This document shows, piece after piece, positions 23,449 through 34,620 of a DNA stretch of 64,000 nt (position 1 is the stretch's first letter; the number at the start of each line of letters is the position of its first letter). The notes beneath the pieces are model-generated. The model was not told the DNA's origin. It did not search any database and saw only the letters and a program-made list of their open reading frames with translations. The stretch is from Synaphobranchus kaupii (Eukaryota > Chordata > Actinopteri > Anguilliformes > Synaphobranchidae), in contig CM056395.1 in NCBI GenBank assembly GCA_029718625.1, positions 24,735,273 to 24,799,272 of the forward strand, read 5' to 3'. The translations under genes were made by a program, and so were the position numbers.

Positions 23449-25083
23449 CTTCTCCATATTGACATTCCCTGGATGCACCTGTGATAACTCTTATGTACTG
23501 AGCGCAACAATTTTTACTTTATCAATTTAGTCTTACAGATACAAATAAACAAAATGGTGGTCTAAAAAATAGAGATAAGAATGTAATGGAATAAAATGAA
23601 ACAACAGAAAAGTAGCAGAGCTGATGAATGTTCAAGTATATATTAAATGATATTAAAATGCTAAATGTGTAAAAATGTAAGTAATGGATAACTCCAGATT
23701 AGTTTTCTATTTTGTTAACAACTGCCATCCTTCATGCAGTGGGTTTAATCATTTTCTAATATTTCAGCTTATTATGTGTAGTAATGCGAATACACAATGA
23801 GGAAAAACACGTCCATGAGCTTAACTAAGTTATTTATTTACTGTATGTATTAAGTTATCAGAGTATTGAAACAGAAGGTACATTTGTTAACTTCAAAGGA
23901 AAATAAATTTAAAAACAGCGTTTCCATGTTGTTCCACAAGGAGCTTGTGTTTAGCTTCAAGCAAATTCTAAATTTGCTTTTTACCCTTCAAAGGGTCCAA
24001 AGCTCTCTGAAATGAACCCAGATTCATGAGGGGTGGAGGTGAAGGGTAAGTGATCTGTCTCTCCGAAAAGGACAGGACATGTTAACCAGGCATCCAGGGA
24101 CTCCAACCTCACACAGTTTCAGGAGCCCCCTGCCTCAGGCCACTACTAGGGAAGAATCTGTCTAGGGCAAATGCTAGCACACAGGGAGAGGAACATCCAT
24201 TATCCTCATAATCCTTAATAATGCTGACTCAAAACATAGACAAATGACTCATGGAATGACTGTTCCATCCATTGTACGGCTGTAGCTTTAAAAAAAAAAA
24301 AAAAAAAAAAAAAGTTTCTCAAAGCAAGCATGTATTTTTGTATGATGCACTCACTGTGAAAGCAGTCTCTAGATATTCACATAGAGTAAAAAAAGATTAT
24401 TGGAGGTTTTGTGTCTCCTGTCTGTATTCGAGATGCAATGTGCCTTTAAAACAATGACACTGTGGATTTGTCCATGCTAACTGCATTCAACTCACAGTTT
24501 AAAATCATTAATGGCCATTGACAGAGCATGTCATTTTATACGAATACAAGTCCTATGTATAGAATATAGGATATTCTATATGGATAGAATAGTCCTTCAG
24601 GCAATATAAAATGCTCATACATTCATAGACTTTTGACACATTGACTGGCACGGCATAGACAGACTGCTGGGACGTGAGGGACTTTGCATTTCACGCTGAA
24701 GTCACTGGCATCGCTAAGTGAATGATTTCCCTTTATAATTAATGGCAGATTGTTATAAGACTGACATCAATCTCAAGGATTAGATCAGCGTCGAGGCCTG
24801 GCACCGGGAGAGCATCGCTAGCAGAAAAGCTGGAACTTTTATTGAGCTTTAATCTCCAATCTGCCAGCGCGCGGTTGAAATCGGCCTTCGCCGCAACGGT
24901 GGAGATATCAAAAGCACTAGACGAGACAGAAAAACACCTCCTTATGTAAGTTCTCCTTAAGTCCCACTGGGCTCTTCTCAAAAGCCTGTAAAACTCAGGT
25001 TTTTCCCCAACCTCGCGCAGTCTGGAAGCAGATCCATCCACGTCGGGCTGAGCAGGCGTCTGCGTGACAAAATGGCTTCCACG
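23449..25083. other. Unannotated intron sequence
   Basis: This is unique sequence with a poly(A) run at 24291-24313. A 100-codon minus-strand frame at 24739-25041 has no recognisable family, splice context or repeats. Confidence 0.5.
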
Positions 25084-25155
25084 CTGTCACAGGCACTGTC
25101 ACAGTCACAGTCACAGTCACAGTCACAGTCCACAGTCAACAGTCACAGTCACAGT
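25084..25155. repeat. (CACAGT)n hexamer repeat
   Basis: There are about ten CACAGT units with two imperfections. Confidence 0.95.
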
Positions 25156-25332
25156 CGGTCTACATCGGGGAGATTCACTTCATTTTGATTCATTTGATTT
25201 AGCGATACTCCTCCCTGGCTCCAGAGACCAAATATTTGAATAATACAAACTCGCCTCCTCCCCAAAGCGCTGTGCAGAACTCCAGCTCTTTTCTGGGCAA
25301 AAATAACAACAGAAAAAGTTTTTGAACCACCG

Positions 25333-25347
25333 CCCCCCCCCCCCCCC
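25333..25347. repeat. Poly(C) run
   Basis: About 15 C followed by CCTCCCCC. Confidence 0.9.
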
Positions 25348-27557
25348 TCCCCCGTATTATCAGGCAGAAAACAATAATAATTTTGAATTCAGTAATTTTA
25401 CGCGCACCTCCTCATAGGCTTTCCTTAATTACTACAGTTCAGACAAAACACGTTTTTCTTTTTTCGTCCTCTTTGATATGAACAAACATTAGAATGCTGA
25501 TCCAAGTACCTCGGCGAGTGATCTTATGGGTATTCATGACGGAATGTTTCACTAATCCCACTTGTGTTCTCATCCCTGTTCTCAGAGGTGGAAAATACCA
25601 GGTTCAGAAAGTAAAAGTCCTCCCCGGCATTCTTGTTCCAGTCGCCGGGATTTACTACTCAGCACAATCCTTCAGCCAGGAGGTAAAAAAATAACTAGTG
25701 AAATCAGCCGGGTGGCCAATCACGGGTGGAAGAAAGACATGGGCAGGACTTGGATTGGATTGTCCCCTGCAGGCTACTCTACACCCACTGATTTTAAGGG
25801 AAGAAAACCACGTTCCTCAGAGTAACGCTCATTTGGTGGGCCGTTCTAAAGGGACACAAACACACGGCGAGCTTTAGCTGAAGTAAAAAGCAGCCCGAAC
25901 AGCAGGTGCCCCGCCCAGCCCGATTCTCATTCAGCTGTTGTCCCCAGCCAAGATGGATGGGATCTGCGAAGGGCTTGCAGTCAATCACAATGTTTTTTGC
26001 ATATTTGACACACTTGATTCATTTCCTTGTGCGAGCGCATTCACTTGAGCTGCGGGGGTAATTAAAAGCATTTGCTTAATTAATCGAGTGTGCTATATAA
26101 ATAATTTTTTCGGGCGCACAGCACCCCGAAAGCTTTCCTCTCCAACACCTCAGACACTTCTGTTGTCATTAGCAAAATAACACCCCGCAAAAAAAAGACA
26201 ATTGATTTCCTTGTGTCTATTGATTCGGTTTATTGACATTCGACATCGAGAGAAGAGCTCTATTATCTAAGAGCTGCGGGTTACTGTCCCATCTGGATTA
26301 ACCGTTTATATATATACATTTTACACTTCAGGAAGTCATTGAACCTCAAATGATTAAGTAAAAACACAGCTGTGTAAATATACTGGGGAATGTTTAAGAC
26401 ATACAACTGTGTCGACTGTAAGTCACATCGGACAAGAAGCAGCCTAAACTATTTTGGCTGTGGGTACAGCCGAAGGTGCATAGTTCAATCTTGCTGATAA
26501 CCTCTATTTAGCACTAACAATAACACGACCAGGAATTCTCATTTAACAGCTACCACATGTGCAGGGTCATCAAACTCGCTGCAGAGCCAAACAGACTCTT
26601 TGTGCACTGAAGTTGTAAGGACTAAGACCTTGGATTAAAGTTTTAATTGACATTTCGTTGGCGCAGTTTGTGCGATTGAATTAAATATGAGGACGCGAAG
26701 CGGGTAAGGACAACCTTCCAACCTCATTTAATATATTAGCAGGAAATGATGTCATGTTGTGTAGCCTCCTTTCCCCTGTGTGGCCGTCCTTCTGTAAGAA
26801 CCAGCTGCTCCATGTGAACTCCATCCTCGGAAAGCTGGCAGAAGCACACGGGCGTCTGTCGCCAGTGTGGGAAACACGGACCGTCGTGGCAAATATTTAT
26901 AGCCCGGAGTGAAGAAATGTGTGGCGCTTGCTGCACGCGTGTAACGTTTACAGGCGACGGCGATCGATGGCGCGCAAGATCGATTTGCGCAGGGGGTTAG
27001 CCGCGTGCTGTCCATCAGCATCCTCTTTGCATGAAAGCTGGGATGGCAGGGCCTAATGCCTTTAACACAAAATGGTGGGTTTTTTTCATTATTCTGTGAT
27101 TATCGTAATTAAAATGTTATTAAAATTAACGAGCGCAAAGGACGGGAAAAGACAGAAACTGTGTGGTCCTGGGTGTGCCCAAACCTCTGCTCTGTGAAAA
27201 CATGAGCAAACTCAGACACACTCACAGCACATACATGACAGGTGTGACCACTTATTCAATTCAGCCTCCCAATTAGAGCAGTGTTTGAATTACAGAGAAA
27301 CAGCAGCAAAGGTCTTAAGGGCTACTGACAGTCTCTCACACATCTCCCATAATGCGTAACATATTATATGTGTATGTACCATATATATAAAATATATGCA
27401 CACACAGCACACACACACACATGCACACGCACACAATTTTCTCTTTTGTTAGTAAAAGCGAAACCATGACAAACCTCCCTGCTCTTGGTGGTCCCAGCTG
27501 AAATTGGTCTTGACACATTGAACTTACGGCCATGCACTTGAAATGGCCTGGTAGACT
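25348..27557. other. Unannotated intron sequence
   Basis: I see no gene and no repeat I can name. The stretch at about 26000-26300 has homeodomain-like TTAATTAATC motifs that could belong to a conserved non-coding element, but this cannot be tested by eye. Confidence 0.45.
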
Positions 27558-27765
27558 GTGTGTGTGTGTGTGTGCGTGTGTGTATGTATGTGTGCATGCA
27601 TGTGTGTCTGTGTATGTGTGTGCTTGTATGTGTGTATGTGTGCGGGCGTGTGTGTGTGTGTGTGTGTGTGCGTGTGTGTATGTATGTGTACATGCATGTG
27701 TGTCTGTGTATGTGTGTGCTTGCATGTGTGTATGTGTGCGCGCGTGTGTGTGTGTGTGTGTGTGG
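27558..27765. repeat. TG-rich block made of a tandemly duplicated ~95-bp unit
   Basis: The unit running from (TG)n through GTATGTATGTG, GCATGTGTGTCTGTG and GTGTGTATGTGTGCG occurs twice with a few substitutions. The block therefore arose by unit duplication as well as slippage. Confidence 0.93.
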
Positions 27766-28588
27766 CGGGGGTAGTGGGAGTTGGAGAGGGGCAGGTGTGT
27801 CCCTAGAGACGGCTGCTTGAATGGTCAATTACCTGCTCTGCGCGTGTGTGGAAAGTGCTGGAATGAAACGCGGATTGAGCCGAGAGACCACCACAGGCAA
27901 ACGTGCATCTCATGCGCCGCGGACCGAATACCTTTACATTCTGATGCTTTGATACGTGTCATATTACCCAAGATGAAAAAGGACACTCCCACGTTTTTTC
28001 TTCACCGTAGGGAAATCACATGCTATCTATGATTGCTTGAACCCTCAAGTCCTATAATGGCTACGAATACCTCATACCGTACCCCCCCCCCCCACCCACC
28101 CACGCACGCACGCACACACACACACAAGCCTATAAATTCTATAGGCTCAGAAACATTTGTATTCTTCTTGAATGATTAATTGATCTTGCTAACAGCTGCC
28201 ACCACTTTTTGTAATTTTGTTTTGCGCATGCAATCAAACGAGTATCTTTCAGCACACCTGCGCCATTTCTTCCGCTCTATGGAATGATGGGTAGTCAGAT
28301 TCCCCCCTTCGCCGCTCCGCACAGACGCGTTTGATGTGAGAAGACATATGTAGAGATATTGATGTGCGCATATCGACAGAAATGCCCCATGTGGACGCCG
28401 TCAGGCAGCACACTGACTGCGGCATGAGAGAATATTCTTCCCTCCACAAAAGCCAGGCTGATGGGAGACGTTAATAGGATTACCTCCAACCAGGACAGCT
28501 CTCCCAGTCATAAGCATGAAAGGCTAAGCTTTAAAGAGTCACAACCAAGGGAGGCAGTCCTGTTGCGATAGGCCTGCGTCAGGTCTGT

Positions 28589-29018
28589 GTGTTAATGTGT
28601 GTGTGTGTATGTGTGTGTGTGTGTGCGTGTGCGTGTGTGTGTGTGTACGCACGTGTACGTGTATGTTTGCGTGTGCATGTGTGTTTTAACAAGTGCATCC
28701 TTGCATGTTTGTTTGAGTATGCATGTGTGCATGTATGTATGTATGTATATCTTTGTGTGTGCATGTACATGTTTACGTGCCGGGTGAAAGTTCAGTTAGT
28801 TAGCCGACTCCAGTGAAAGTTCACTTAATTACATGCCTGTTTTTTGAAGTATGTCTACTTTCATGCTTATGTGTGTATCTGTACATGTATGTGCACATGG
28901 ACATGCATGCGTTTGTGTGTGCAGTTGCACGTGTGTGTGTCTGTGAGTGCACATGTGTGTGTCAGAATTCAGTGCATTAATGTGTGCACGTGCGTGCGTT
29001 CGTGTGGGTGCGTGCAGG
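28589..29018. repeat. Degenerate TG/CA-rich block
   Basis: About 430 bp is mostly alternating purine-pyrimidine (TG, TA, CA, CG), with gaps near 28685 and 28790-28860. The open frames over it are composition artefacts. Confidence 0.85.
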
Positions 29019-29454
29019 ATAACATTGGGAACAAAAGCAGACTTTATTGCAGCGTATTGTTACTTGCTATTTGTATCTGCGTGAGAGCTTCAGTTAATTA
29101 CAATGTAACATGGCAAAGTTTTTTAGCACATTCTATCTTTGTCCAGAGACCCAAGCAAAAAACTGTATAAATCACACAACTGAGTCTACGCAAGCCCCAC
29201 TTAAACCACCGTCATTTTCAATCTTGCCAGTAGTTTGTAAATACGTCTGCTGTTGCTAAGCAATACTGCCTAGCGGTTTGTATTAATTTGATAAACTGCC
29301 ACGTGCTTAAATGTTAACTACAATGTAACTACTTAGCGTGTACATCCTAACACAAGATGAGTGATGTTATATAATTACAAAGTAATTACAGGCCACAAGT
29401 ATGCCAGTGACACCAAACCTACTAAAGCAAACCTAAACCAAGCTATTACCATTT

Positions 29455-29640
29455 ATTACATCACTGCCATTTAGCAGGTGGTTTTTGCCAGAGCATGTTA
29501 CATAGTATCCATTTATACAGCTGGACATATACTGAAGTAATTCAGGTTAAGTACCTTGCTCAAACGGCAGTGCCCTACCTGGGAATCAAACCTGCAACCT
29601 TTAGGTTACAAGCCCAGTTACAGAACCAATACCGCCAACC
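29455..29640 (-). mobile_element. tRNA-derived SINE, minus orientation
   Basis: It contains CATTTAGCAGGTGG, TACAGCTGGACATATACTGA, AGTACCTTGCTCAAACGGCA, GTGCCCTACCTGGGAATCAA and the complement of the B-box (CCTGCAACCTTTAGG). It is the same family as 42353-42597. Confidence 0.9.
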
Positions 29641-29729
29641 CAGTTTATATAACTGTAGAAAGTATACAACACTAAAGCCTTGAGAAGCAGTTACTCTGCA
29701 CTGGCTTGCAGCAGCACCGTACTTGAAAC

Positions 29730-30260
29730 GCTCTTTTGAAGCCGAAGCCACAGTGCGGAGCTCGGCTGCCTTCGTTCTGCTCAGTGGGGCCAAACGCTCG
29801 TTATGTCGGCCCTCATAGGCGGTGGTTAGTGAAACGGATTCGCCACCCAAAGGCTGCGGGCTCAGCTCGCTGTAGACGCTGCAGATTTCCAGCCGTTTAA
29901 GCGTAGGACGCGCCAATGCGCGAAAGGAAGTAATCGGGGAGCGGATACGGGGGCGAGCCGGCGTAATTACCAAACGGGGCTAGATGTGTCATAACCACGG
30001 CGCAGACCTGCGTCGGTCGTTCTGCGCTCGTGAAAGCGTTTCATGTGCAGCCTCGGTAAGAGCGACGAGAGGATCAATAGAGGCGCGTGTCGAAAGGGCG
30101 CGAGACGTATCGATGTCACGTCGCCGCTTTTTGAACGCTTTAACACAGCGAACGGTGGGCACAATGCCCGCTCTGGTCGCGCCTGGCACAATTGGATTGC
30201 TCAGATCTCCATTAACAGACCGGCGGAATAAAATTAGCGTCGTTAAGGGCCGTCGCCACC
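29730..30260. promoter_or_regulatory. CpG-rich stretch beside the leader exon
   Basis: CpG are frequent (for example CGCGAAAGG, GGGGGCGAGCCGGCG, CGTCGGTCGTTCTGCGCTCG, GTCACGTCGCCGC) against a CpG-poor background. It lies 270-800 bp inside the intron, downstream of the leader exon in transcription. It could be a CpG island of an alternative promoter or enhancer. No coding exon is seen in it. Confidence 0.45.
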
Positions 30261-30458
30261 CTGACCTCAGGCCTGTTTTCCATTTGATCATTTTTACTCT
30301 TTTTTTTTTTTTTTTTTCCCCCTGAATTCAGACGTCTTAATTTATTCTCCTCAGACAACGGCTGAAGGTGAACAGCAGCCATGTCAACCCAGCCGCTTTC
30401 AATTTATTCATTCGAACCACTGGGAGACCCTTGCACCTTGGCCTGCCCCCTCCCTGTT

Positions 30459-30475
30459 GGGGGGGGGGGGGGGGG
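30459..30475. repeat. Poly(G) run, 17 nt, and G-rich tract
   Basis: A G17 run is followed by GGGGGGTGAGGGGGGAGGGG. On the transcribed minus-strand sense this is a C-rich tract 40-70 nt downstream of the leader exon donor. Confidence 0.95.
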
Positions 30476-30530
30476 TGTGAGGGGGGTGAGGGGGGGAGGG
30501 GTAACAGAGTCAGAGAGGAGGAGAGCTTAC

Positions 30531-30689
30531 CGAGCGCCGCTGTTGAAAGGAGAGTGGCGTAGAGGAGTAGACGTGTCATCAACATGGCCCCCGAGGTATT
30601 TCCAACGCCAGCTTCAGCCATCCTGATGGGGCCCGAGCAGGAGTGTGTTCCACAGCTCCTCCTGAGCCTGCAGCCTCTTTTCTGCAGGC
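30531..30689 (-). CDS. adgrl3: adgrl3 leader exon: 5' UTR end and signal peptide (predicted)
   Basis: On the minus strand a CTCCTTACAG acceptor, with a CTGAC branch-like motif about 35 nt upstream, precedes a 159-nt exon ending in GCTCG|GTAAGC. Coding would begin at 30621, where the ATG has A at -3 and G at +4. It would give 30 codons plus one base: MAEAGVGNTSGA, then MLMTRLLLYATLLSTAAL. The second part has a basic residue followed by a hydrophobic core, as in a cleavable signal peptide. The phase-1 end joins exactly to the phase-1 start of the lectin exon at 6242 and makes ...TAAL-AFSR, which is where latrophilin leaders normally meet the mature N-terminus. Two further in-frame ATGs (at the MLM) could be the true start. 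The leader itself is not conserved between latrophilins, so the assignment rests on strand, phase, splice signals and character. The first 68 nt would be 5' UTR. Confidence 0.65.
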
Positions 30690-30982
30690 CTGTAAGGAGA
30701 CACACACACAATATACCGTCAGTGCACCGTTTATCCTCTCCTGGGGAATGGAACGTGTTATTAATTTTTATTACATATGTATGCATAGCAATTTCAAACG
30801 CAATGTGTGTTTAAGAGAAAAGGAAGGAACTCTTGTTTTGGTCAGGGCAGAGGACATTCTGCCCAGTTTAAATGTGGGAAAATTTAGGCTTGCTGTGAAC
30901 TGTTCCTTGTTCAACATCTAGTTTACGTATTTGGCTAAGCATGATATGGATATCAGTCAACGCCAAGGGAAATTAATTTCGC

Positions 30983-31556
30983 ACCAATGGAATTATGGAG
31001 TGCATATTATGGACAATACGTTGCCCAAATGAGGCATTTGCTGCTATTGGACTGCTGCTAAGAGTGACTGCCAAGAAATGTATTTGGTGATACCTGGTGA
31101 TGACAACTTCAGAAGTCTTAAGACTGTTCTCGTTGTGACTCATTACAAAGGCCTATAGTAGAGACAAGTGTTTTATGAGACCAACGGGATTATGGAGTCG
31201 ATATTATGGACAATGCGTTGCCCAAATGAGGCGTTTGCTGTTATTGGATAAGAGTGACTGCCAAGTTGATTATAATGTATTGGTGATACCTGGTGATGAC
31301 AACTTCAGAAGTCTTAAGACTGTTCTCGTTGTGACTCATTACAAAGGCCTATAGTAGAGACAAGTGTTTTATGAGACCAACGGGATTATGGAGTCGATAT
31401 TATGGACAATGCGTTGCCCAAATGAGGCGTTTGCTGTTATTGGATAAGAGTGACTGCCAAGTTGATTATAATGTATTGGTGAGAACTGGTGATGAAAACT
31501 TCTGAACCGTTTGTGTTGTGATTCACTACAAAGGCCTATAGTACAGACAAGTGGGT
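30983..31556 (+). repeat. ~197-bp tandem triplication
   Basis: Three head-to-tail copies start at 30983, 31180 and 31376, each with ACCAA then GATTATGGAG. Copies 1-2 share CTTCAGAAGTCTTAAGACTG. Copies 2-3 share GTTATTGGATAAGAGTGACT. The second half of copy 3 is more diverged and runs into a foldback element. Stops are present in all frames. Confidence 0.95.
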
Positions 31557-31938
31557 CACAATTTAAACAAAGTCTCCATATAAGGGCTTTATATAGCATA
31601 TATAAAGCCTTCAAAAACGTGACATAATGTCATGCTTCATAAAGGGTGACATAACACCTTCTTATGCAACATGTTATGCCAAATGCATCACAGTTAGCCT
31701 AGCATCCTACATAAGCATGTTTTATGTCACCCTGTATAATGTTTAGCTATTACCCAGGTGATATTGTTGGTTATGTCACATTTGGCATAACATATTGCAT
31801 AAAAAGGTGTTATGTCACACTTTATGAAGCATGCCATTTGCTTATGTAAGATTTATGAAGCCATTGTGTCATGTTTATGAAGGCTTCATATATGCTGTAT
31901 AAAGCCTTTATATGGAGACTTCATTTAAAGTGTAACTG
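31555..31938. mobile_element. Foldback MITE, ~380 bp
   Basis: Ends CACAATTTAAACAAAGTCTC and GAGACTTCATTTAAAGTGTAA are inverted, with CCATATAAGGGCTTTATA pairing with TATAAAGCCTTTATATGG. Inner words (GTGACATAACACCTT; AAGGTGTTATGTCAC) also pair, so most of its length is palindromic. No gene. Confidence 0.88.
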
Positions 31939-32548
31939 ACAAGCGTTAGAAGAGGCCCAGTGCTCCAGAGGCAGCCCACCGTGCAGATTGGTACATTTCT
32001 GAACATCCATGCAGAAACGCAGCCTCGTCTCATGAAATAGTTCTGAATTAACGACGTGTTGCGGCTTCCACCTCTGCTAAACGGCTCATGACATGAGATT
32101 ATTTCACTTGCCTCTCCCCAGCATAACGCGTTCAAGCTTACCGATTCGGAATGACACTCCGGAACCGACATTACACAACCGATTCAGTCAGTGCGCTACG
32201 GCCTTACACGTGAAAAATATAAAAAAGACCGCAGGACCACAGGATACGATTTGTTAACATTAGTCACGACTAATCTCAGCATGTCAGGCCAATGCATCTT
32301 ACAGATAAACTACTGCATCGTCCTGCTTTTCAACTGGTCATTGAAATCATTTTGACACATGCAGTGCAGAAAAGCTGGCAAACTTCCACAAAAAAGGTTG
32401 GAGTTAAACTCAAAGGGTTGACTAAGTGAGAATGAGAAAGAAAGAAAAAAGAATTTGGGTGGAGCCAAATTCTCTCAGAAAAGCAAAGGCTTCTCCTGGA
32501 CGTCAGCCTTTTTTAGGAACGCAATGGATCCACAACTCTTCCTGGAGA

Positions 32549-32759
32549 AGGGGTGTCTAATCTTATCCAAAAAGAGCCGGCGTGCGTGCGGGTTTTTTGT
32601 TTTAGCCCTGCACTACGACACCTGACTCAACTAATTAACTAGTAATGGTCTTCAATCAGCACCTTGATTAGCAGGACCGGGTGTCTTATTGCCATGCCGG
32701 GCTAAAACAAAACCCTGCGCCCACACCGGCCCTTTCCGGATAAGATTGGACACCCCTGT
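32549..32759. mobile_element. hAT-like foldback MITE
   Basis: The left arm AGGGGTGTCTAATCTTATCC pairs with the right arm GGATAAGATTGGACACCCCT. The inner GGGTTTTTTGTTTTAGCCC pairs with GGGCTAAAACAAAACCC. It is related to the elements at 3110-3285 and 52171-52339. The target duplication is eroded. Confidence 0.85.
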
Positions 32760-33872
32760 TCTAGATGGTTCCAAGGTCAAGGAACTGCAACACTAGCTAA
32801 TCCATACATACATGCATGCAGTTCAGGCTGTTCCCTTTTCATAGTGCTAATGCTTACAGCAACTATCCAAACTGCATTAAATCACATTTAAATACAATGT
32901 AGTCAGCTAAAATGGACACGGTATACTCATAACAACGCAAATCCCCTGTAGCCTTTCACAAAGGGTCACGGACCCAGTTTTCTGTGCGGGACAGTCGTCT
33001 AATCCATTAATTCAACTCAGGGCTACAGTTGTGCTGACCCGGTGCATTCGGGCCTGCCTTATTTCCCAAGCTGTGACCGGTGGACGCGGCGCAGTGTAAA
33101 GACACCGTGATTTATACGCCGGGAGATGGCGCATAAACAGGCCGTCTCCGTCCGTGATGGGCGGCGCGCGGGGAGACAAGCGGAGAAACGTTACAAGAGA
33201 AGCAGCCGGAAAATAACGTCAACGAGCCACGTCCTCTTCACACAGGTAACAATTTATGAGTTTAGTCCACGATCAGGAGAATGGAGGACTGTTTTGCATC
33301 AGTTGTTATACAAACGATAAAAAGATTTTTTAGCTCCGCTTTATATGTTTTGGACCGTGATAAATATTGTAGTTATCTATTAAAATGGGAAACAGGTTTA
33401 TGCATATGCAGTAATGGCCAACTGCTCAAGAAATGTAATTGTATAAGCTTCCCTTGACCGAAGCAGTCCTTTCATAACACAGTGAATACAATGTCATTAT
33501 GTTCAGTATTTACTATGTCCAGTGCGATAAGTGCTTTTCTCCATTGATGAGCACACATCGAGTTCAGGCCATTGGGCATACAGCAGAAGGCGCCATAGAA
33601 AGGCCTATTTATTTCTGCCGCTTACTAGGCCGAGCCCAATTGGACTGTTAACTCATGGATCTTAACCCTGATCCCAGCAGGCCATAATGGGATCAGCTGG
33701 TTTTCACTTCCCCCCATTAAAACCTGTAACAAATACAGGCCCAGGAAACCAGGTGAGGGTGAGTCAACTGTGTAATCGGCTGCTGTCATTGGTCAATGCT
33801 TATTAACAATAATAACCAGCATACATAGCGGTGTACCAAGATGAGGGCTGAGAACCACTGCTCTTATCTAAT
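32760..33872. other. Unannotated sequence
   Basis: No gene seen. A stretch at about 33640-33860 (AGCAGGCCATAATGGGATCA, CCAGGAAACCAGGTGAGGGT, GCTGAGAACCACTGCTCTTA) looks like an old foldback-type repeat, but I cannot define its ends. Confidence 0.4.
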
Positions 33873-34378
33873 ATACTATAAGGCCAGAAGCATCTGGACA
33901 CCCCTTGGTCTAGGGCTGTTTTTCATGGTTTAGGCTACGACCCTTTGTTCCAGTGAAGGGAAATCTTAACCCTACAGCATACGATGACATTCTAGATGAT
34001 TCTGTGCGGCCGATTTTGTGGCAACAGTTTGGGGAAGGCCCTTTCCTGTTTCAGCATGACAATGCCCCTGTGTACAAATAGAGGTCAATACAGAAAATGG
34101 TTTGTCGAGATCAGTGTGAAAGAAGTTGTCTGGCCTGCACAGAGCCCTGACCTCAACTCCAGCAAACACCTTTGGGATCAATTGGAAAGCCGACTGCGAG
34201 CCTGGCCTAACTGCCCAGCATCAGTGTCCAACCTCAATAATGTTCTTCTGGCTGAATGGAAGCAAATCCACGCAGCAATGTTCCAACATCTAGAGGAAAG
34301 CCTTCCTAGGAGAGTGGAGGCTGTTGTAGCCTACTTCAGATTAATGCCCATGATTTGGAATGAGATGTTGGAATGAGA
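33873..34378 (+). pseudogene. Tc1-type transposase remnant
   Basis: The left terminal sequence is ACTATAAGGCCAGAAGCATC TGGACACC. After it comes only the C-terminal half of a DDE transposase on the plus strand, with the SPDLNSSKHLWDQLESRLR block and EESLPRRVEAVV near the C-terminus. The N-terminal DNA-binding half is deleted and a frame change lies before the catalytic region. The right terminal repeat is missing, replaced by AT-rich DNA. It is inactive. Confidence 0.88.
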
Positions 34379-34384
34379 TTGACA

Positions 34385-34620
34385 AATTGTGCGTGTAGGG
34401 AAATAAACAGGGAAGTATATATGGAAATAAATAAATAAATTAATATATTAGAAAAAATATTTGAAAATTAATTTTAAAATAAATTTATAAAAAATGTAAC
34501 TTAAATGAATTGCATATACATTTACATTTCTATATTAATTCCAAGATTTTCATTCCCAAATTATTTTATTTATTAATTTCTATATTTCCACATTCACTTA
34601 TTTATTATATTTATGGATCA
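34385..34620. repeat. AT-rich, partly palindromic stretch
   Basis: GGAAATAAATAAATAAAT on the left and ATTTATTAATTTCTATATTT with CACTTATTTATT on the right are roughly inverted. It follows the truncated end of the Tc1 remnant. The type is not recognised. Confidence 0.55.

Noticed and set aside
24739..25041. 100-codon minus-strand frame with a mixed amino-acid composition
   Set aside because: It looks protein-like, but I find no family, splice sites or neighbouring exons to support it.
30337..30530. Continuation of the leader reading frame past 30531
   Set aside because: The frame runs through the GTAAGC donor into a C-rich intron tract (Pro-Leu-rich translation). Splicing at 30531 gives the family-consistent junction.
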